Program-made: the position numbers and the translations under genes
Assembly (NCBI GenBank): GCA_964373495.1
Contig: CAYJUW010000009.1
Coordinates: 1-23,082, forward strand
Reading direction: 5' to 3'
Source: JACQMJ01 sp964373495
GTDB taxonomy: Bacteria; Patescibacteriota; Minisyncoccia; Sungbacterales; SURF-37
DNA: 23,082 bases
Part shown: positions 12,688 to 18,978 of the stretch, piece by piece
How the letters are laid out: each line of letters starts with the position of its first letter
How positions within the stretch are numbered: the stretch's first letter is position 1
Notes under the pieces: generated by a model
What the model was told of the DNA's origin: nothing
The model's database searches: none
What the model saw: only the letters and a program-made list of their open reading frames with translations

Positions 12688-13434
12688 ATGACCCACCGCG
12701 TCCACCCCCATATCTTCCGCATCGGCGAAACCACGACCTGGAAGTCGCGCTGGTTTACTATGAAGCGCTTTCCGGTCTACCTCCGGGAGGATACGCTGCT
12801 CCGCGAGTGGCTGTCCGGGCGCCTTTCGGGCATGCGCGTCTCCGCGATTGAAATTGAGCGTTCACCGAATACGCTCTCCGTGATGATCAAAACGGCCCGG
12901 CCGGGCATCCTCATCGGACGCGGCGGAGAGGGCATTGAGAAATTAAAGCGGGATGTTGAACAGAAGCTCCGCGAGATTGCTACGCGCTCGCCGCGGCGCG
13001 AGTTTCCCACCGACCAGAGGCGGGCCGCCGTTCCGGCGGGGCGCGCCTCACCCGGCGGGCGGGAGTTGAAGCTCGTGATCGAGGAAGTGCGCTCGCCGGA
13101 GACCGATGCCCACCTGGTGGCCGAAGCCATCAAGGAAGATATTGAAAAGCGCCTCCGCTTCCGGAGGATTTTGAAACAGACCGCGGAGAAGGTCATGGCG
13201 CATAAGGAGGTCAAAGGGGTCAAGGTGATGCTCTCCGGGCGCCTGGACGGCGCGGAGATGTCGCGGGTGGAATGGACCAAGCGAGGCCGCGTTCCCCTTC
13301 AGACCATCCGCGCCAATATCGATTACGCGCTGGCCGAGGCCCGCACCACCTATGGCACGATCGGGATCAAGGTGTGGGTCTATAAGGGAGACGTATTCAG
13401 CGAGAAATCCGAAGCACGAAATTCGAAATCCTAA
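12688..13434 (+). CDS. rpsC: 30S ribosomal protein uS3
   Basis: A 248-aa mRNA-entry-channel protein. The N-terminal THRVHPHIFRIG, the KH domain GILIGRGGEGIEKLKRD (about 74-90) and the C-terminal domain with SGRLDGAEMSR and GTIGIKVWVYKG are clear. Two oddities: about 20-25 additional residues (PRREFPTDQRRAAVPAG onward, near residues 105-128) sit within the KH region and coincide with a GC-rich palindrome (13017-13049); and the last residues SEKSEARNSKS are encoded by the left edge of a family A repeat. The start at 12688 was chosen for homology; upstream in-frame codons encode only repeat text. Confidence 0.96.
   Translation: MTHRVHPHIFRIGETTTWKSRWFTMKRFPVYLREDTLLREWLSGRLSGMRVSAIEIERSPNTLSVMIKTARPGILIGRGGEGIEKLKRDVEQKLREIATRSPRREFPTDQRRAAVPAGRASPGGRELKLVIEEVRSPETDAHLVAEAIKEDIEKRLRFRRILKQTAEKVMAHKEVKGVKVMLSGRLDGAEMSRVEWTKRGRVPLQTIRANIDYALAEARTTYGTIGIKVWVYKGDVFSEKSEARNSKS
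13017..13049 (+). repeat. In-frame GC-rich palindrome inside rpsC
   Basis: GAGGCG (13017-13022) pairs with CGCCTC (13044-13049), and inside it GCCGCCG pairs with CGGCGGG around a TTC loop. It is translated as part of uS3 at a place where other uS3 proteins have no such residues. Confidence 0.65.
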
Positions 13435-13536
13435 ACAAATCCCAATGGCCAAAACCCAAAATCCAAAGCAAGTTTTTAATTTTGGAAATTTGAACTTTGA
13501 TATTGTTTCGGATTTCGGATTTCGGATTTAGGATTT
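13410..13536 (+). repeat. Family A palindromic repeat, copy 4
   Basis: The left arm GAAGCACGAAATTCG with AATCCTAAACAAATCCC overlaps the rpsC 3' end; the right arm is TTGTTTCGGATTTCGG plus GGATTTAGG. The TAA inside the AATCCTAAAC unit is the rpsC stop codon. Confidence 0.85.
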
Positions 13537-13544
13537 TTCGTTGT

Positions 13545-13952
13545 ATGCTGCAGCCCAAGAAAGTAAAGCATCGCAAGTGGCATAAAGGCCGTTCGCGGGG
13601 CACGGAGGCCCGCGGCGCGGATTTGGCCTTCGGCAGTTTTGGTCTGAAAGCCGAGGAAGCGCGCTGGTTGACGGCCCGGCAAATTGAGGCGGCGCGCCGG
13701 GCCATCACCCACCACATCCAGCGCGGGGGCAAGCTCTGGATCCGCGTGTTCCCGGATAAACCGGTGACCAAAAAACCGTCGGAGGTAACGCTCGGCGGGG
13801 GGAAGGGGTCGGTGGATCACTATGTCTTCCCCGTGCGGCCGGGGCGGATCATTTTGGAGATGGACGGCGTGCCCGGCGATACCGCCGTTTCGGCGCTCCG
13901 GCGCGCCGCAGCCAAGTTGCCCATCAGGACCCGTATCGTGAGGAAGTTATGA
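13545..13952 (+). CDS. rplP: 50S ribosomal protein uL16
   Basis: A 135-aa late-assembling protein at the A-site tRNA elbow. MLQPKKVKHRKWHKGR, LTARQIEAARRAITHH, KLWIRVFPDKPVTKKP and the Gly-rich GGGKGS loop identify it; length equals the family norm. ATG 13545 was chosen for homology; an upstream in-frame start would encode family A text. The stop codon TGA (13950-13952) is the first three bases of the following family B repeat. Confidence 0.97.
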   Translation: MLQPKKVKHRKWHKGRSRGTEARGADLAFGSFGLKAEEARWLTARQIEAARRAITHHIQRGGKLWIRVFPDKPVTKKPSEVTLGGGKGSVDHYVFPVRPGRIILEMDGVPGDTAVSALRRAAAKLPIRTRIVRKL

Positions 13953-14066
13953 TGCCAATTTTGCGAATTCAATGCCAATCTACCAATCGCCAATGCCTGT
14001 GGTGAGCGTGTCGAACCACGGATTGGCAATTCGCCAGATTGGCGTAAAATTCGTAGATTGGCATCA
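13950..14066 (+). repeat. Family B palindromic repeat, copy 5, with nested GTGGT/ACCAC element
   Basis: It starts TGATGCC with the rplP TGA stop and ends ATTGGCATCA. Its loop contains a nested palindrome, GTGGT...ACCAC around GAGCGTGTCGA (about 13999-14020), also seen in copies 8 and 9. Confidence 0.88.
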
Positions 14067-14073
14067 CGGAGGT

Positions 14074-14274
14074 ATGAAGGCCGTTGAACTTAGCAAAAAA
14101 TCCACCGATGAATTGCGCCAGCTCCTCGGAGAGAAGCTCCTCCGCATGGAAGAACTGAGAACTCTCCTCGTTCAGAAGAAGGCGAAGAACGTGAAGGAGC
14201 TGGGGCTCGTTCGGAGAGATATCGCCAGAATTCTGACCGTCCTGCAGCAGGTTAACCGTCCTGCAGCAGGTTGA
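14074..14274 (+). CDS. rpmC: 50S ribosomal protein uL29
   Basis: A 66-aa helical hairpin protein at the exit-tunnel rim. The ELSKKSTDELRQLLGEKLLR helix and the conserved LGLVRRDIARILTVL motif (E. coli KVRRDVARVKT-like) identify it. GGAGGT directly abuts the ATG, too close for normal SD use and possibly coincidental. The 3' end carries a 19-bp tandem duplication (14236-14253 and 14255-14272) that shifts frame, so the final VNRPAAG is probably a recent replacement of an ending like QQVERVK. Confidence 0.93.
   Translation: MKAVELSKKSTDELRQLLGEKLLRMEELRTLLVQKKAKNVKELGLVRRDIARILTVLQQVNRPAAG
14236..14273 (+). repeat. 19-bp tandem duplication at the rpmC 3' end
   Basis: Two direct copies of ACCGTCCTGCAGCAGGTT with a period of 19 bases. 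As 19 is not a multiple of three, the second copy is read in another frame and meets a TGA stop. Confidence 0.85.
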
Positions 14275-14520
14275 GCGAGTTAAGTAAATTATGTGAATTA
14301 AGTCCGCGAAGTGCTGTGTTCCATTCGAACGAGCTTAACTCGCTTAACTTGCCCCGCAACTTCCGCGAACAAAGAGAGCGCTGAAGTTGCGAGGATCCCG
14401 TACCTCCCGAACTGATGACTCGGACCTCAGAGAAGTTCCTATCGCGGAAGTACGGGATCGCGCACTCTAACCCCGCTTCGTTCGGGATGGTGCGGTGACT
14501 TAATTCACTTAATCAGCCAG
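14275..14520 (+). repeat. Family C composite repeat, copy 1 (148-bp structured module)
   Basis: Outer arms of TTAAGT/ACTTAA text (for example GTGAATTAAGT 14293-14303 with ACTTAATTCAC 14498-14508) enclose a 148-bp module (14353-14500) that is about 94% identical to 22931-23078. The module has three hairpins: GCAACTTC/GAAGTTGC, GATCCCGTAC/GTACGGGATC and CCCG/CGGG. It fills the 254-bp rpmC-rpsQ gap; no gene is visible. Confidence 0.85.
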
Positions 14521-14528
14521 TCGTTGCC

Positions 14529-14807
14529 ATGAGAACTCTCCAGGGGGCCATCGTTTCCAACCGCATGGCCAAGACCGTGGTGGTGCGCGTAGAGCGCCTC
14601 GTGCGGCATCCTCTATACCGGAGGTATTATCGGGTGAGCCGCAGGTATAAAGCCCACGCCGAAGATGCCGCCGAGTATCAGATCGGCGATATGGTCCGGA
14701 TCGTTGAAACGCGTCCACTCTCGAAGGAGAAGCGGTGGAGGGTCATGGCGTTGGTCCGTAGGAACGAGCCCGAAGAGGGCGAAGTTCCTGCGGAAACCAA
14801 CTCATGA
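14529..14807 (+). CDS. rpsQ: 30S ribosomal protein uS17
   Basis: A 92-aa OB-fold primary-binding protein. The LQGAIVSNRMAKTVVVRVER start, HPLYRRYYRVSRRYKAHAED and DMVRIVETRPLSKEKRW segments are diagnostic. A short acidic C-terminal tail (EPEEGEVPAETNS) exceeds the E. coli length by 8 residues. The TGA stop is immediately followed by a long hairpin spacer. There is no SD. Confidence 0.97.
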   Translation: MRTLQGAIVSNRMAKTVVVRVERLVRHPLYRRYYRVSRRYKAHAEDAAEYQIGDMVRIVETRPLSKEKRWRVMALVRRNEPEEGEVPAETNS

Positions 14808-14915
14808 CCCCCACTTTCAAGGGCGGCGAGCTCATTTCCCCGCCGGGGTTAGGTTGCCCGATATCTGGCAGTACTCATGAAACGAGAGAAGTTGTGCCGC
14901 CTCTGAACGTGGGGG
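14808..14915 (+). repeat. Long hairpin spacer after rpsQ
   Basis: CCCCCAC (14808-14814) pairs with GTGGGGG (14909-14915), TTCA with TGAA, and GGCGGC (14822-14827) with GCCGCC (14896-14901), all in register: a stem of about 18 bp with small internal loops. It begins one base after the rpsQ stop codon. Confidence 0.75.
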
Positions 14916-14919
14916 TGCT

Positions 14920-14955
14920 GAATTTTATAGCTTCGCTATCGCTCAGATAAAATTC
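14920..14955 (+). repeat. Hairpin before rplN sharing the rplC loop motif
   Basis: A perfect 9-bp stem, GAATTTTAT (14920-14928) with ATAAAATTC (14947-14955), around the loop AGCTTCGCTATCGCTCAG. The loop is nearly the same as in the 7938-7976 hairpin, while the arms are unrelated. Just after it ATGATCCA is repeated twice in tandem (14958-14973), the second copy holding the rplN ATG. Confidence 0.75.
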
Positions 14956-14965
14956 GCATGATCCA

Positions 14966-15331
14966 ATGATCCAAACCCGTTCCATGCTCAAGGTCGCCGA
15001 TAATTCAGGCGCCAAGCTGATCCAGGTTATCCGGGTGCTCGGCGGTTCGGGCCGCCGCTACGCCGAGCTCGGAGATTTGGTCGTGGCTGCGGTGAAGGTC
15101 GCCGAGCCCCGGAAGCCCGTTAAGAAAAAAGACGTAGTCCGCGCCGTCATTGTCCGGCAGAAGCGGCCCTCCCGCCGGGCCGACGGCACGTACGTTCGTT
15201 TCGATGACAACGCCGCGGTGGTCGTGGAGGGACTCGAGCCGAAGGGCGGGCGCATTTTCGGGCCAGTGGCCCGGGAATTGCGGGAACGGGGGTTTGCCAA
15301 GATAGTTTCCCTGGCCCCCGAGGTCGTGTAG
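14966..15331 (+). CDS. rplN: 50S ribosomal protein uL14
   Basis: A 121-aa protein at the intersubunit face. MIQTRSMLKVADNSGAKLIQ, GDLVVAAVKVAEP, KKDVVRAVIVR and the FDDNAAVVV segment are highly typical; it ends with FAKIVSLAPEVV as expected. ATG 14966 is used; an ATG 8 bases earlier is out of frame and stops after three codons. There is no SD. Confidence 0.98.
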   Translation: MIQTRSMLKVADNSGAKLIQVIRVLGGSGRRYAELGDLVVAAVKVAEPRKPVKKKDVVRAVIVRQKRPSRRADGTYVRFDDNAAVVVEGLEPKGGRIFGPVARELRERGFAKIVSLAPEVV

Positions 15332-15333
15332 TG

Positions 15334-15425
15334 TGATGCCCATATGCGAATTTCATGCCAATCTACAAATTGCGAATACGGATTCGCGATTCGCTGATGG
15401 GCATAAGATTTATAGATTGGCACCA
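15334..15425 (+). repeat. Family B palindromic repeat, copy 6
   Basis: TGATGCCCATATGCG at the left and ATAGATTGGCACCA at the right, with internal CATGCCAATCTACAAATTGC opposed by GATGGGCATAAGATTTATAG. It ends 5 bases before the rplX ATG. Confidence 0.85.
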
Positions 15426-15430
15426 ATTTG

Positions 15431-15739
15431 ATGAAGATCAAAAAAGGCGATACGGTAAAAATCCTCTCCGGCAAGGACCGCGGCAAACGGGCCAAGGTCA
15501 CCCGCGTGCTCCCTTCGGATGGCCGGATTATGGTTGAGGGAGTGAATTTGAAAAAGCGGCACCGCCGTTCGCGCCGGCAGGACAAGAAGGGCGAGATCGT
15601 GCTTATCCCCGCGCCCGTTTCAGTGTCAGCGGTGCAGGTAGTGTGCCCCGCGTGCGGCAAACCCACCCGGGTGGGGTATACCTGGAACGAGGCAGGAGGA
15701 AGGGTCAGAATGTGTAAGAAGTGTAGGGCCGCCCTATAG
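15431..15739 (+). CDS. rplX: 50S ribosomal protein uL24 with zinc ribbon
   Basis: A 102-aa assembly initiator protein. The KOW motif KKGDTVKILSGKDRGKRAKV begins at residue 4, with VEGVNLKKRHRR following. The C-terminus has a four-cysteine zinc ribbon (Cys72, 75, 95, 98), found in many but not all bacterial uL24. ATG 15431 was preferred to the adjacent TTG at 15428. There is no SD. Confidence 0.97.
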   Translation: MKIKKGDTVKILSGKDRGKRAKVTRVLPSDGRIMVEGVNLKKRHRRSRRQDKKGEIVLIPAPVSVSAVQVVCPACGKPTRVGYTWNEAGGRVRMCKKCRAAL

Positions 15740-15743
15740 ATCA

Positions 15744-15865
15744 TGAAATTTGAAACCCGAAACCCGAAACCCGAAACAAGTTCAAAATCCCAAATTCCAA
15801 ATGCCAAACCCGTTTTGGATTTTGGTCGTTGGGGTTTGTTTCGGATTTCGAGCTTGGGGCTTCGT
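15744..15865 (+). repeat. Family A palindromic repeat, copy 5
   Basis: The left arm has tandem AACCCGAAA units, the centre CCCGTTTTGGATTTTGG, and the right arm TTTGTTTCGGATTTCG. Here the unit is CCGAAA/TTTCGG rather than CCTAAA/TTTAGG, in both arms. It ends 5 bases before the rplE ATG. Confidence 0.85.
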
Positions 15866-15870
15866 ATTTT

Positions 15871-16404
15871 ATGACCACGTTGCAAGAAAAGTACCGCAAA
15901 GAGGTGGTCCCTGAGATGCAGAAGCAGTTTGGCTATAGGAATACTATGGCCGTGCCGCGGATCGCCAAGGCGGTGGTGAATGTCGGGGTGGGGCGTCTCC
16001 GCGAGGAGAAGCAGGGAGCGCACGTGCGCCGGGCGCTTGAGCTCATCACCGCTCAGCGCGCCGCGCCTCGCCCGGCCAAGCAGGCCATCGCCGCGTTCAA
16101 GACCCGCCGGGGGCTCATCGTCGGCTACCAGGTCACCCTCCGCGGTCCGCGGATGTGGGATTTCCTCTCGCGGCTCGTCAACCTCGCCATCCCCCGGCAG
16201 CGCGACTTCCGGGGCCTTGACCCCTCTTCGTTCGACGAGAAGGGGAATTTGACAATAGGGTTCCGGGAGCATATCGTGTTCCCAGAGCTCATCGGCGAGG
16301 ATGTGCCATTTATTTTTGGGCTGGAGGCTACGGTCGTGACCACAGCCAGGCGCCGGGAGGAGGGGATTCGGCTGCTGAAGCTGTTGGGATTCCCCATCAG
16401 ATGA
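15871..16404 (+). CDS. rplE: 50S ribosomal protein uL5
   Basis: A 177-aa central-protuberance protein that binds 5S rRNA. LQEKYRKEVVPEMQKQFGYRN, VPRIAKAVVNVGVG, KTRRGLIVGYQVTLRG, RDFRGLDPSSFDEKGNLTIG and the RLLKLLGFPIR end are diagnostic. Length is normal (E. coli 179). The start was chosen by homology immediately after the family A repeat. There is no SD. Confidence 0.98.
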   Translation: MTTLQEKYRKEVVPEMQKQFGYRNTMAVPRIAKAVVNVGVGRLREEKQGAHVRRALELITAQRAAPRPAKQAIAAFKTRRGLIVGYQVTLRGPRMWDFLSRLVNLAIPRQRDFRGLDPSSFDEKGNLTIGFREHIVFPELIGEDVPFIFGLEATVVTTARRREEGIRLLKLLGFPIR

Positions 16405-16530
16405 AACCCTAAACTCTAAACCCTAAGCTCTCAACAAACCCCAATGACCAAAATCCAACATTCCGAAACACGTTTTGAATTTTGGATAGTTGGATTTGTG
16501 TATGGTTTAGAAATTAGGATTTAAGATTTT
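16405..16530 (+). repeat. Family A palindromic repeat, copy 6
   Basis: It starts at the base after the rplE TGA: AAACCCTAAACTC units, centre ACACGTTTTGAATTTTGG, right arm TGGTTTAGAAATTAGG with GGATTTAAG. The next 19 bases before rpsZ (GGGGTAGTGGTTCGAGATT) are outside the repeat. Confidence 0.85.
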
Positions 16531-16549
16531 GGGGTAGTGGTTCGAGATT

Positions 16550-16735
16550 ATGGCTAAAAAATCGGTCATAGCCAGGGCTTTACGGAGACCAAAATACAAA
16601 TCGCGGGTGGTGCGGCGTTGCTTTCGCTGCGGCCGCAAGCGCAGCTACCTCCGGGATTTCGACCTCTGTCGGATCTGCTTCCGAGAATTAGCGAATAAGG
16701 GAGAGATTCCCGGAGTTAGAAAGTCATCATGGTAG
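16550..16735 (+). CDS. rpsZ: 30S ribosomal protein uS14, zinc-binding type (type Z)
   Basis: A 61-aa head protein. The MAKKSVIARALR start, zinc cysteines Cys24, Cys27, Cys40 and Cys43 (CFRCGRKRSYLRDFDLCRIC region) and the VRKSSW C-terminus are exactly those of the short zinc form. It is in its standard place between rplE and rpsH. There is no SD. Confidence 0.97.
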   Translation: MAKKSVIARALRRPKYKSRVVRRCFRCGRKRSYLRDFDLCRICFRELANKGEIPGVRKSSW

Positions 16736-16738
16736 TAT

Positions 16739-16808
16739 CGATGCCAATATGCACATGAATACTAATCATACGAATTTGTATCGTTAGTACATTTGTGTAT
16801 TCGCATCG
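16739..16808 (+). repeat. Family B repeat, copy 7 (short, divergent)
   Basis: Ends CGATGC / GCATCG are perfect complements and the left arm keeps GATGCCAAT, but the body is shortened to about 70 bp with ACTAATCATACG opposed by CGTTAGTAC. The complementary divergence of the two arms suggests a conserved structure. Confidence 0.65.
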
Positions 16809-16819
16809 CTACTCTTGCT

Positions 16820-17206
16820 ATGGACCCCGTCTCCGACTTCTTCACCCGAATCAAGAATGGCTACCGTGCGCGCAAGGCGACGGTCGTGGTGTCGCATTCG
16901 GGCCTGAAAGCCGAAATCGCGCGCCTCTTGGCCGGGCGCGGCTACCTTGAGGCGGTGGAAAAGAAGGGCCGGAAGGTGCGGAAGTTCCTCGAGCTCAAGC
17001 TCCGCTACCGCGGCGCCGTGCCGGCGCTCACCGGTGTGGCGCTGATTTCCAAACCCTCTCGCCGGATTTACCTGAAACGCGGCGAAATCCGTACGCCCCG
17101 CCAGGGTTTCGGTACGCTCATCGTTTCCACTTCCCAAGGGCTCATGACCGGCGAGGAAGCCAGGAAGGCCGGCGTCGGGGGAGAGGCCATCGCCGAAGTA
17201 TGGTAA
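16820..17206 (+). CDS. rpsH: 30S ribosomal protein uS8
   Basis: A 128-aa central-domain primary binder. MDPVSDFFTRIKNGYRARK, SGLKAEIARLLAGRGYL, a ISKPSRRIYLKRGEIRTPRQGFGTLIVSTSQGL stretch and GGEAIAEVW are typical, the last matching the near-invariant GGE-[IL]-[LIV]-C/A-xVW end. In E. coli uS8 is the spc-operon repressor; no such site can be shown here. Start by homology; no SD. Confidence 0.97.
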   Translation: MDPVSDFFTRIKNGYRARKATVVVSHSGLKAEIARLLAGRGYLEAVEKKGRKVRKFLELKLRYRGAVPALTGVALISKPSRRIYLKRGEIRTPRQGFGTLIVSTSQGLMTGEEARKAGVGGEAIAEVW

Positions 17207-17209
17207 CCA

Positions 17210-17325
17210 TGATGCCAATCTACGAATCTTATGCCAATCTGACGAATCGCCAATCCGTGGTTCGACACGCTCACCACAGGCATTGGCGATTGGCAGATTG
17301 GCATAGAATTTGTATATTGGCATCA
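17210..17325 (+). repeat. Family B palindromic repeat, copy 8, nested element inverted
   Basis: TGATGCCAATCTACG / ATTGGCATCA ends. The loop contains GTGGTTCGACACGCTCACCAC (about 17256-17277), the reverse complement of the nested element in copies 5 and 9. A TATATT box, 8 bases before the rplF ATG, is part of the right arm. Confidence 0.88.
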
Positions 17326-17326
17326 C

Positions 17327-17869
17327 ATGAGTAGGATTGGCAAACAACCCATTGCACTCCCTGCGGGGGTGCGCGTGGAGGTGGCGGGCCATACCGTCAC
17401 CGTCACCGGTCCGGAGGGAACGCTCACCCGGACGATCCGCCCGGAAGTTCGCGTCGTCGTTAGCGAGGGAAGCGTGCGCGTCGTTCCGGCCTCGTCGAGC
17501 CGCAAGATGCCGGCCTACTGGGGCCTCACGCGCGCTCTCCTCGCGGCCATGGTCGAGGGCGTGACCCGGGTTTTTGAGAAGAAACTTGAAATCGAAGGCA
17601 TCGGCTATCGGGCCTCGCTCTCCGGGCGAGACCTCGAGCTCGCCGTGGGCTTCTCGCACCCCGTGCGCGTTCCGGCGCCTTCGGGGATCGCCTATCACGT
17701 GGGGAAGAACACGATTACTGTCTCCGGGATTGACAAGGAGCTGGTCGGCGATGTTGCGGCGCGCATCCGCGCCGTCCGGCCGCCCGAGCCCTATAAGGGC
17801 AAGGGTATCCGCTACGCCGGAGAAGTGATTCGCCGCAAAGCCGGAAAGAAAGCCGTAGCCGCTACCTAA
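17327..17869 (+). CDS. rplF: 50S ribosomal protein uL6
   Basis: A 180-aa two-domain protein near the sarcin-ricin loop. MSRIGKQPIALPAGV, VTVTGPEGTL, a GYRASLSG segment at the domain 2 start and the C-terminal signature PEPYKGKGIRYAGEVIRRKAG confirm it. Length is normal. The ATG is one base after the family B repeat. There is no SD. Confidence 0.98.
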   Translation: MSRIGKQPIALPAGVRVEVAGHTVTVTGPEGTLTRTIRPEVRVVVSEGSVRVVPASSSRKMPAYWGLTRALLAAMVEGVTRVFEKKLEIEGIGYRASLSGRDLELAVGFSHPVRVPAPSGIAYHVGKNTITVSGIDKELVGDVAARIRAVRPPEPYKGKGIRYAGEVIRRKAGKKAVAAT

Positions 17870-17874
17870 TGCGG

Positions 17875-17980
17875 AAACCCAAAATCACAAATTCAAAATT
17901 CCAATGACCAAAATGCAAACGCGTTTTGAATTCAGAATTTTGGACTTTAAATTTGTTTGTCGTTTGGTGGTTGGCATTTA
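17875..17980 (+). repeat. Family A palindromic repeat, copy 7
   Basis: AAACCCAAAATCACAAATTC on the left, ATGACCAAAATGC opposite GCGTTTTGAATTC, and AATTTGTTTGTCGTTTGG on the right. It ends 2 bases before the rplR ATG. Confidence 0.8.
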
Positions 17981-17982
17981 AA

Positions 17983-18351
17983 ATGCGGATTACCTCAAAA
18001 CGCCGAAAAGCAGAACGGCGCCAAAGAAGAATACGGGCGAGCATGAAGGGCACGGCCGAATACCCGCGGCTTTCGGTATTCCGCTCGCACCGCCACCTTA
18101 TGGCCCAGCTGATTGACGATGCCCGCGGTCGGACCGTGGCCAGCGCCTCTGATCTCGGTCGGCTCAAAGGCCAGAAGAGCCGAAAGTCCTTGACCGGGCC
18201 AGAGCGAGCTGGAGCAGTTGGTCATCGCCTGGCCGAGCGCGCCAGGACACTGGGTATTACCCGGGCGCAGTTTGACCGCGGCCGCTACCGCTACCACGGC
18301 CTGGTTGCGGCCCTGGCCAAAGGGGCGCGGGCTGGTGGTTTAGAATTTTGA
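17983..18351 (+). CDS. rplR: 50S ribosomal protein uL18
   Basis: A 122-aa 5S rRNA-binding protein. KRRKAERRQRRIRASMKGT, PRLSVFRSHRHLMAQLIDD and the C-terminal FDRGRYRYHGLVAALAKGAR motif are diagnostic. Start by homology; the frame upstream is family A text. Its 3' part (18277-18326) is duplicated 216 bp downstream. The last residues AGGLEF are close to the normal end. Confidence 0.97.
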   Translation: MRITSKRRKAERRQRRIRASMKGTAEYPRLSVFRSHRHLMAQLIDDARGRTVASASDLGRLKGQKSRKSLTGPERAGAVGHRLAERARTLGITRAQFDRGRYRYHGLVAALAKGARAGGLEF

Positions 18352-18565
18352 TCTGTGTGCGGGCGCCCAAAAGGGGGTCGGGGGAAAGCGGGAGGTTTCC
18401 CCCGTGGAGGAAACCACCGAGGGAGCGCGGCGACCGAGGGTCAGAAACCGTGGGTTTCTGAGGAGCGCAGCCGACCACAGGAGGCTGCGCGACGCGGCCG
18501 CTACCGCTACCACGGCCTGGTTGCGGCCCTGGCCAAAGGGGCTGCGGAAAGGCGGACTCCAACTA
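18352..18565 (+). other. rplR-rpsE spacer with hairpins and a duplicated rplR fragment
   Basis: No gene is recognised. Hairpins: GGTTTCC (18394-18400) with GGAAACC (18409-18415), and a perfect 9-bp TCAGAAACC (18441-18449) with GGTTTCTGA (18453-18461). A 50-bp exact copy of rplR sequence lies at 18493-18542. One plus-strand frame stays open through the region and into the family B repeat, but it joins unrelated repeats. Confidence 0.6.
18493..18542 (+). pseudogene. Duplicated 3' fragment of rplR
   Basis: 50 bases identical to 18277-18326 of rplR, encoding the RYRYHGLVAALAKG motif. It has no start of its own and is a remnant of a local duplication or an assembly-related repeat. Confidence 0.8.
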
Positions 18566-18818
18566 TGATGCCCATCAGCGAATTTCATGCTAATCTACCA
18601 ATCGCCAATGCCTGTGGTGAGCGTGTCGAACCATACGAATTACTAATAACGACCAGGCATATTCGCAATTCGCCGGATTGGCACCGCGCCCGACTTCGCC
18701 TTGACTGCTTTTCATTAACCCGCTTATTAAGCCCATATCGAGTCTGGGATGGTCAACTGCAGTTATGCATAAAGCGGCGAAGTCAAGGCGGCCGGGTAAG
18801 ATTTGTAGATTAACATCA
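18566..18818 (+). repeat. Family B repeat, copy 9, enlarged by inserted sequence
   Basis: It starts TGATGCCCATCAGCG and ends GATTTGTAGATTAACATCA. It contains the nested GTGGTGAGCGTGTCGAACCA element, and a further inverted pair (CGACTTCGCC about 18690 with GGCGAAGTC about 18777) enclosing about 80 bp of unrecognised text. This makes it more than twice the usual length. Confidence 0.75.
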
Positions 18819-18868
18819 CCTTAATGGCGCAGCGAAGCCGCAGAGCCAGTCAACCGAGGGGGCGCGAA

Positions 18869-18968
18869 NNNNNNNNNNNNNNNNNNNNNNNNNNNNNNNN
18901 NNNNNNNNNNNNNNNNNNNNNNNNNNNNNNNNNNNNNNNNNNNNNNNNNNNNNNNNNNNNNNNNNNNN
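18869..18968. other. Assembly gap of 100 N with identical 55-bp flanks
   Basis: The 55 bases before the gap (18814-18868) are identical to the 55 after it (18969-19023), both covering the rpsE start. The simplest reading is two overlapping contig ends joined by a fixed-size gap, so the true sequence probably has one copy and no missing bases. Confidence 0.9.
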
Positions 18969-18978
18969 CATCACCTTA

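Noticed and set aside
18355..18813. 152-codon frame in the rplR-rpsE gap
   Set aside because: It joins a hairpin cluster, a duplicated rplR fragment and a family B repeat; only the rplR-derived peptide resembles a protein.
18824..18868. Second truncated rpsE gene before the gap
   Set aside because: The 55-bp identity on both sides of the N run fits an unmerged contig overlap rather than a gene duplication.
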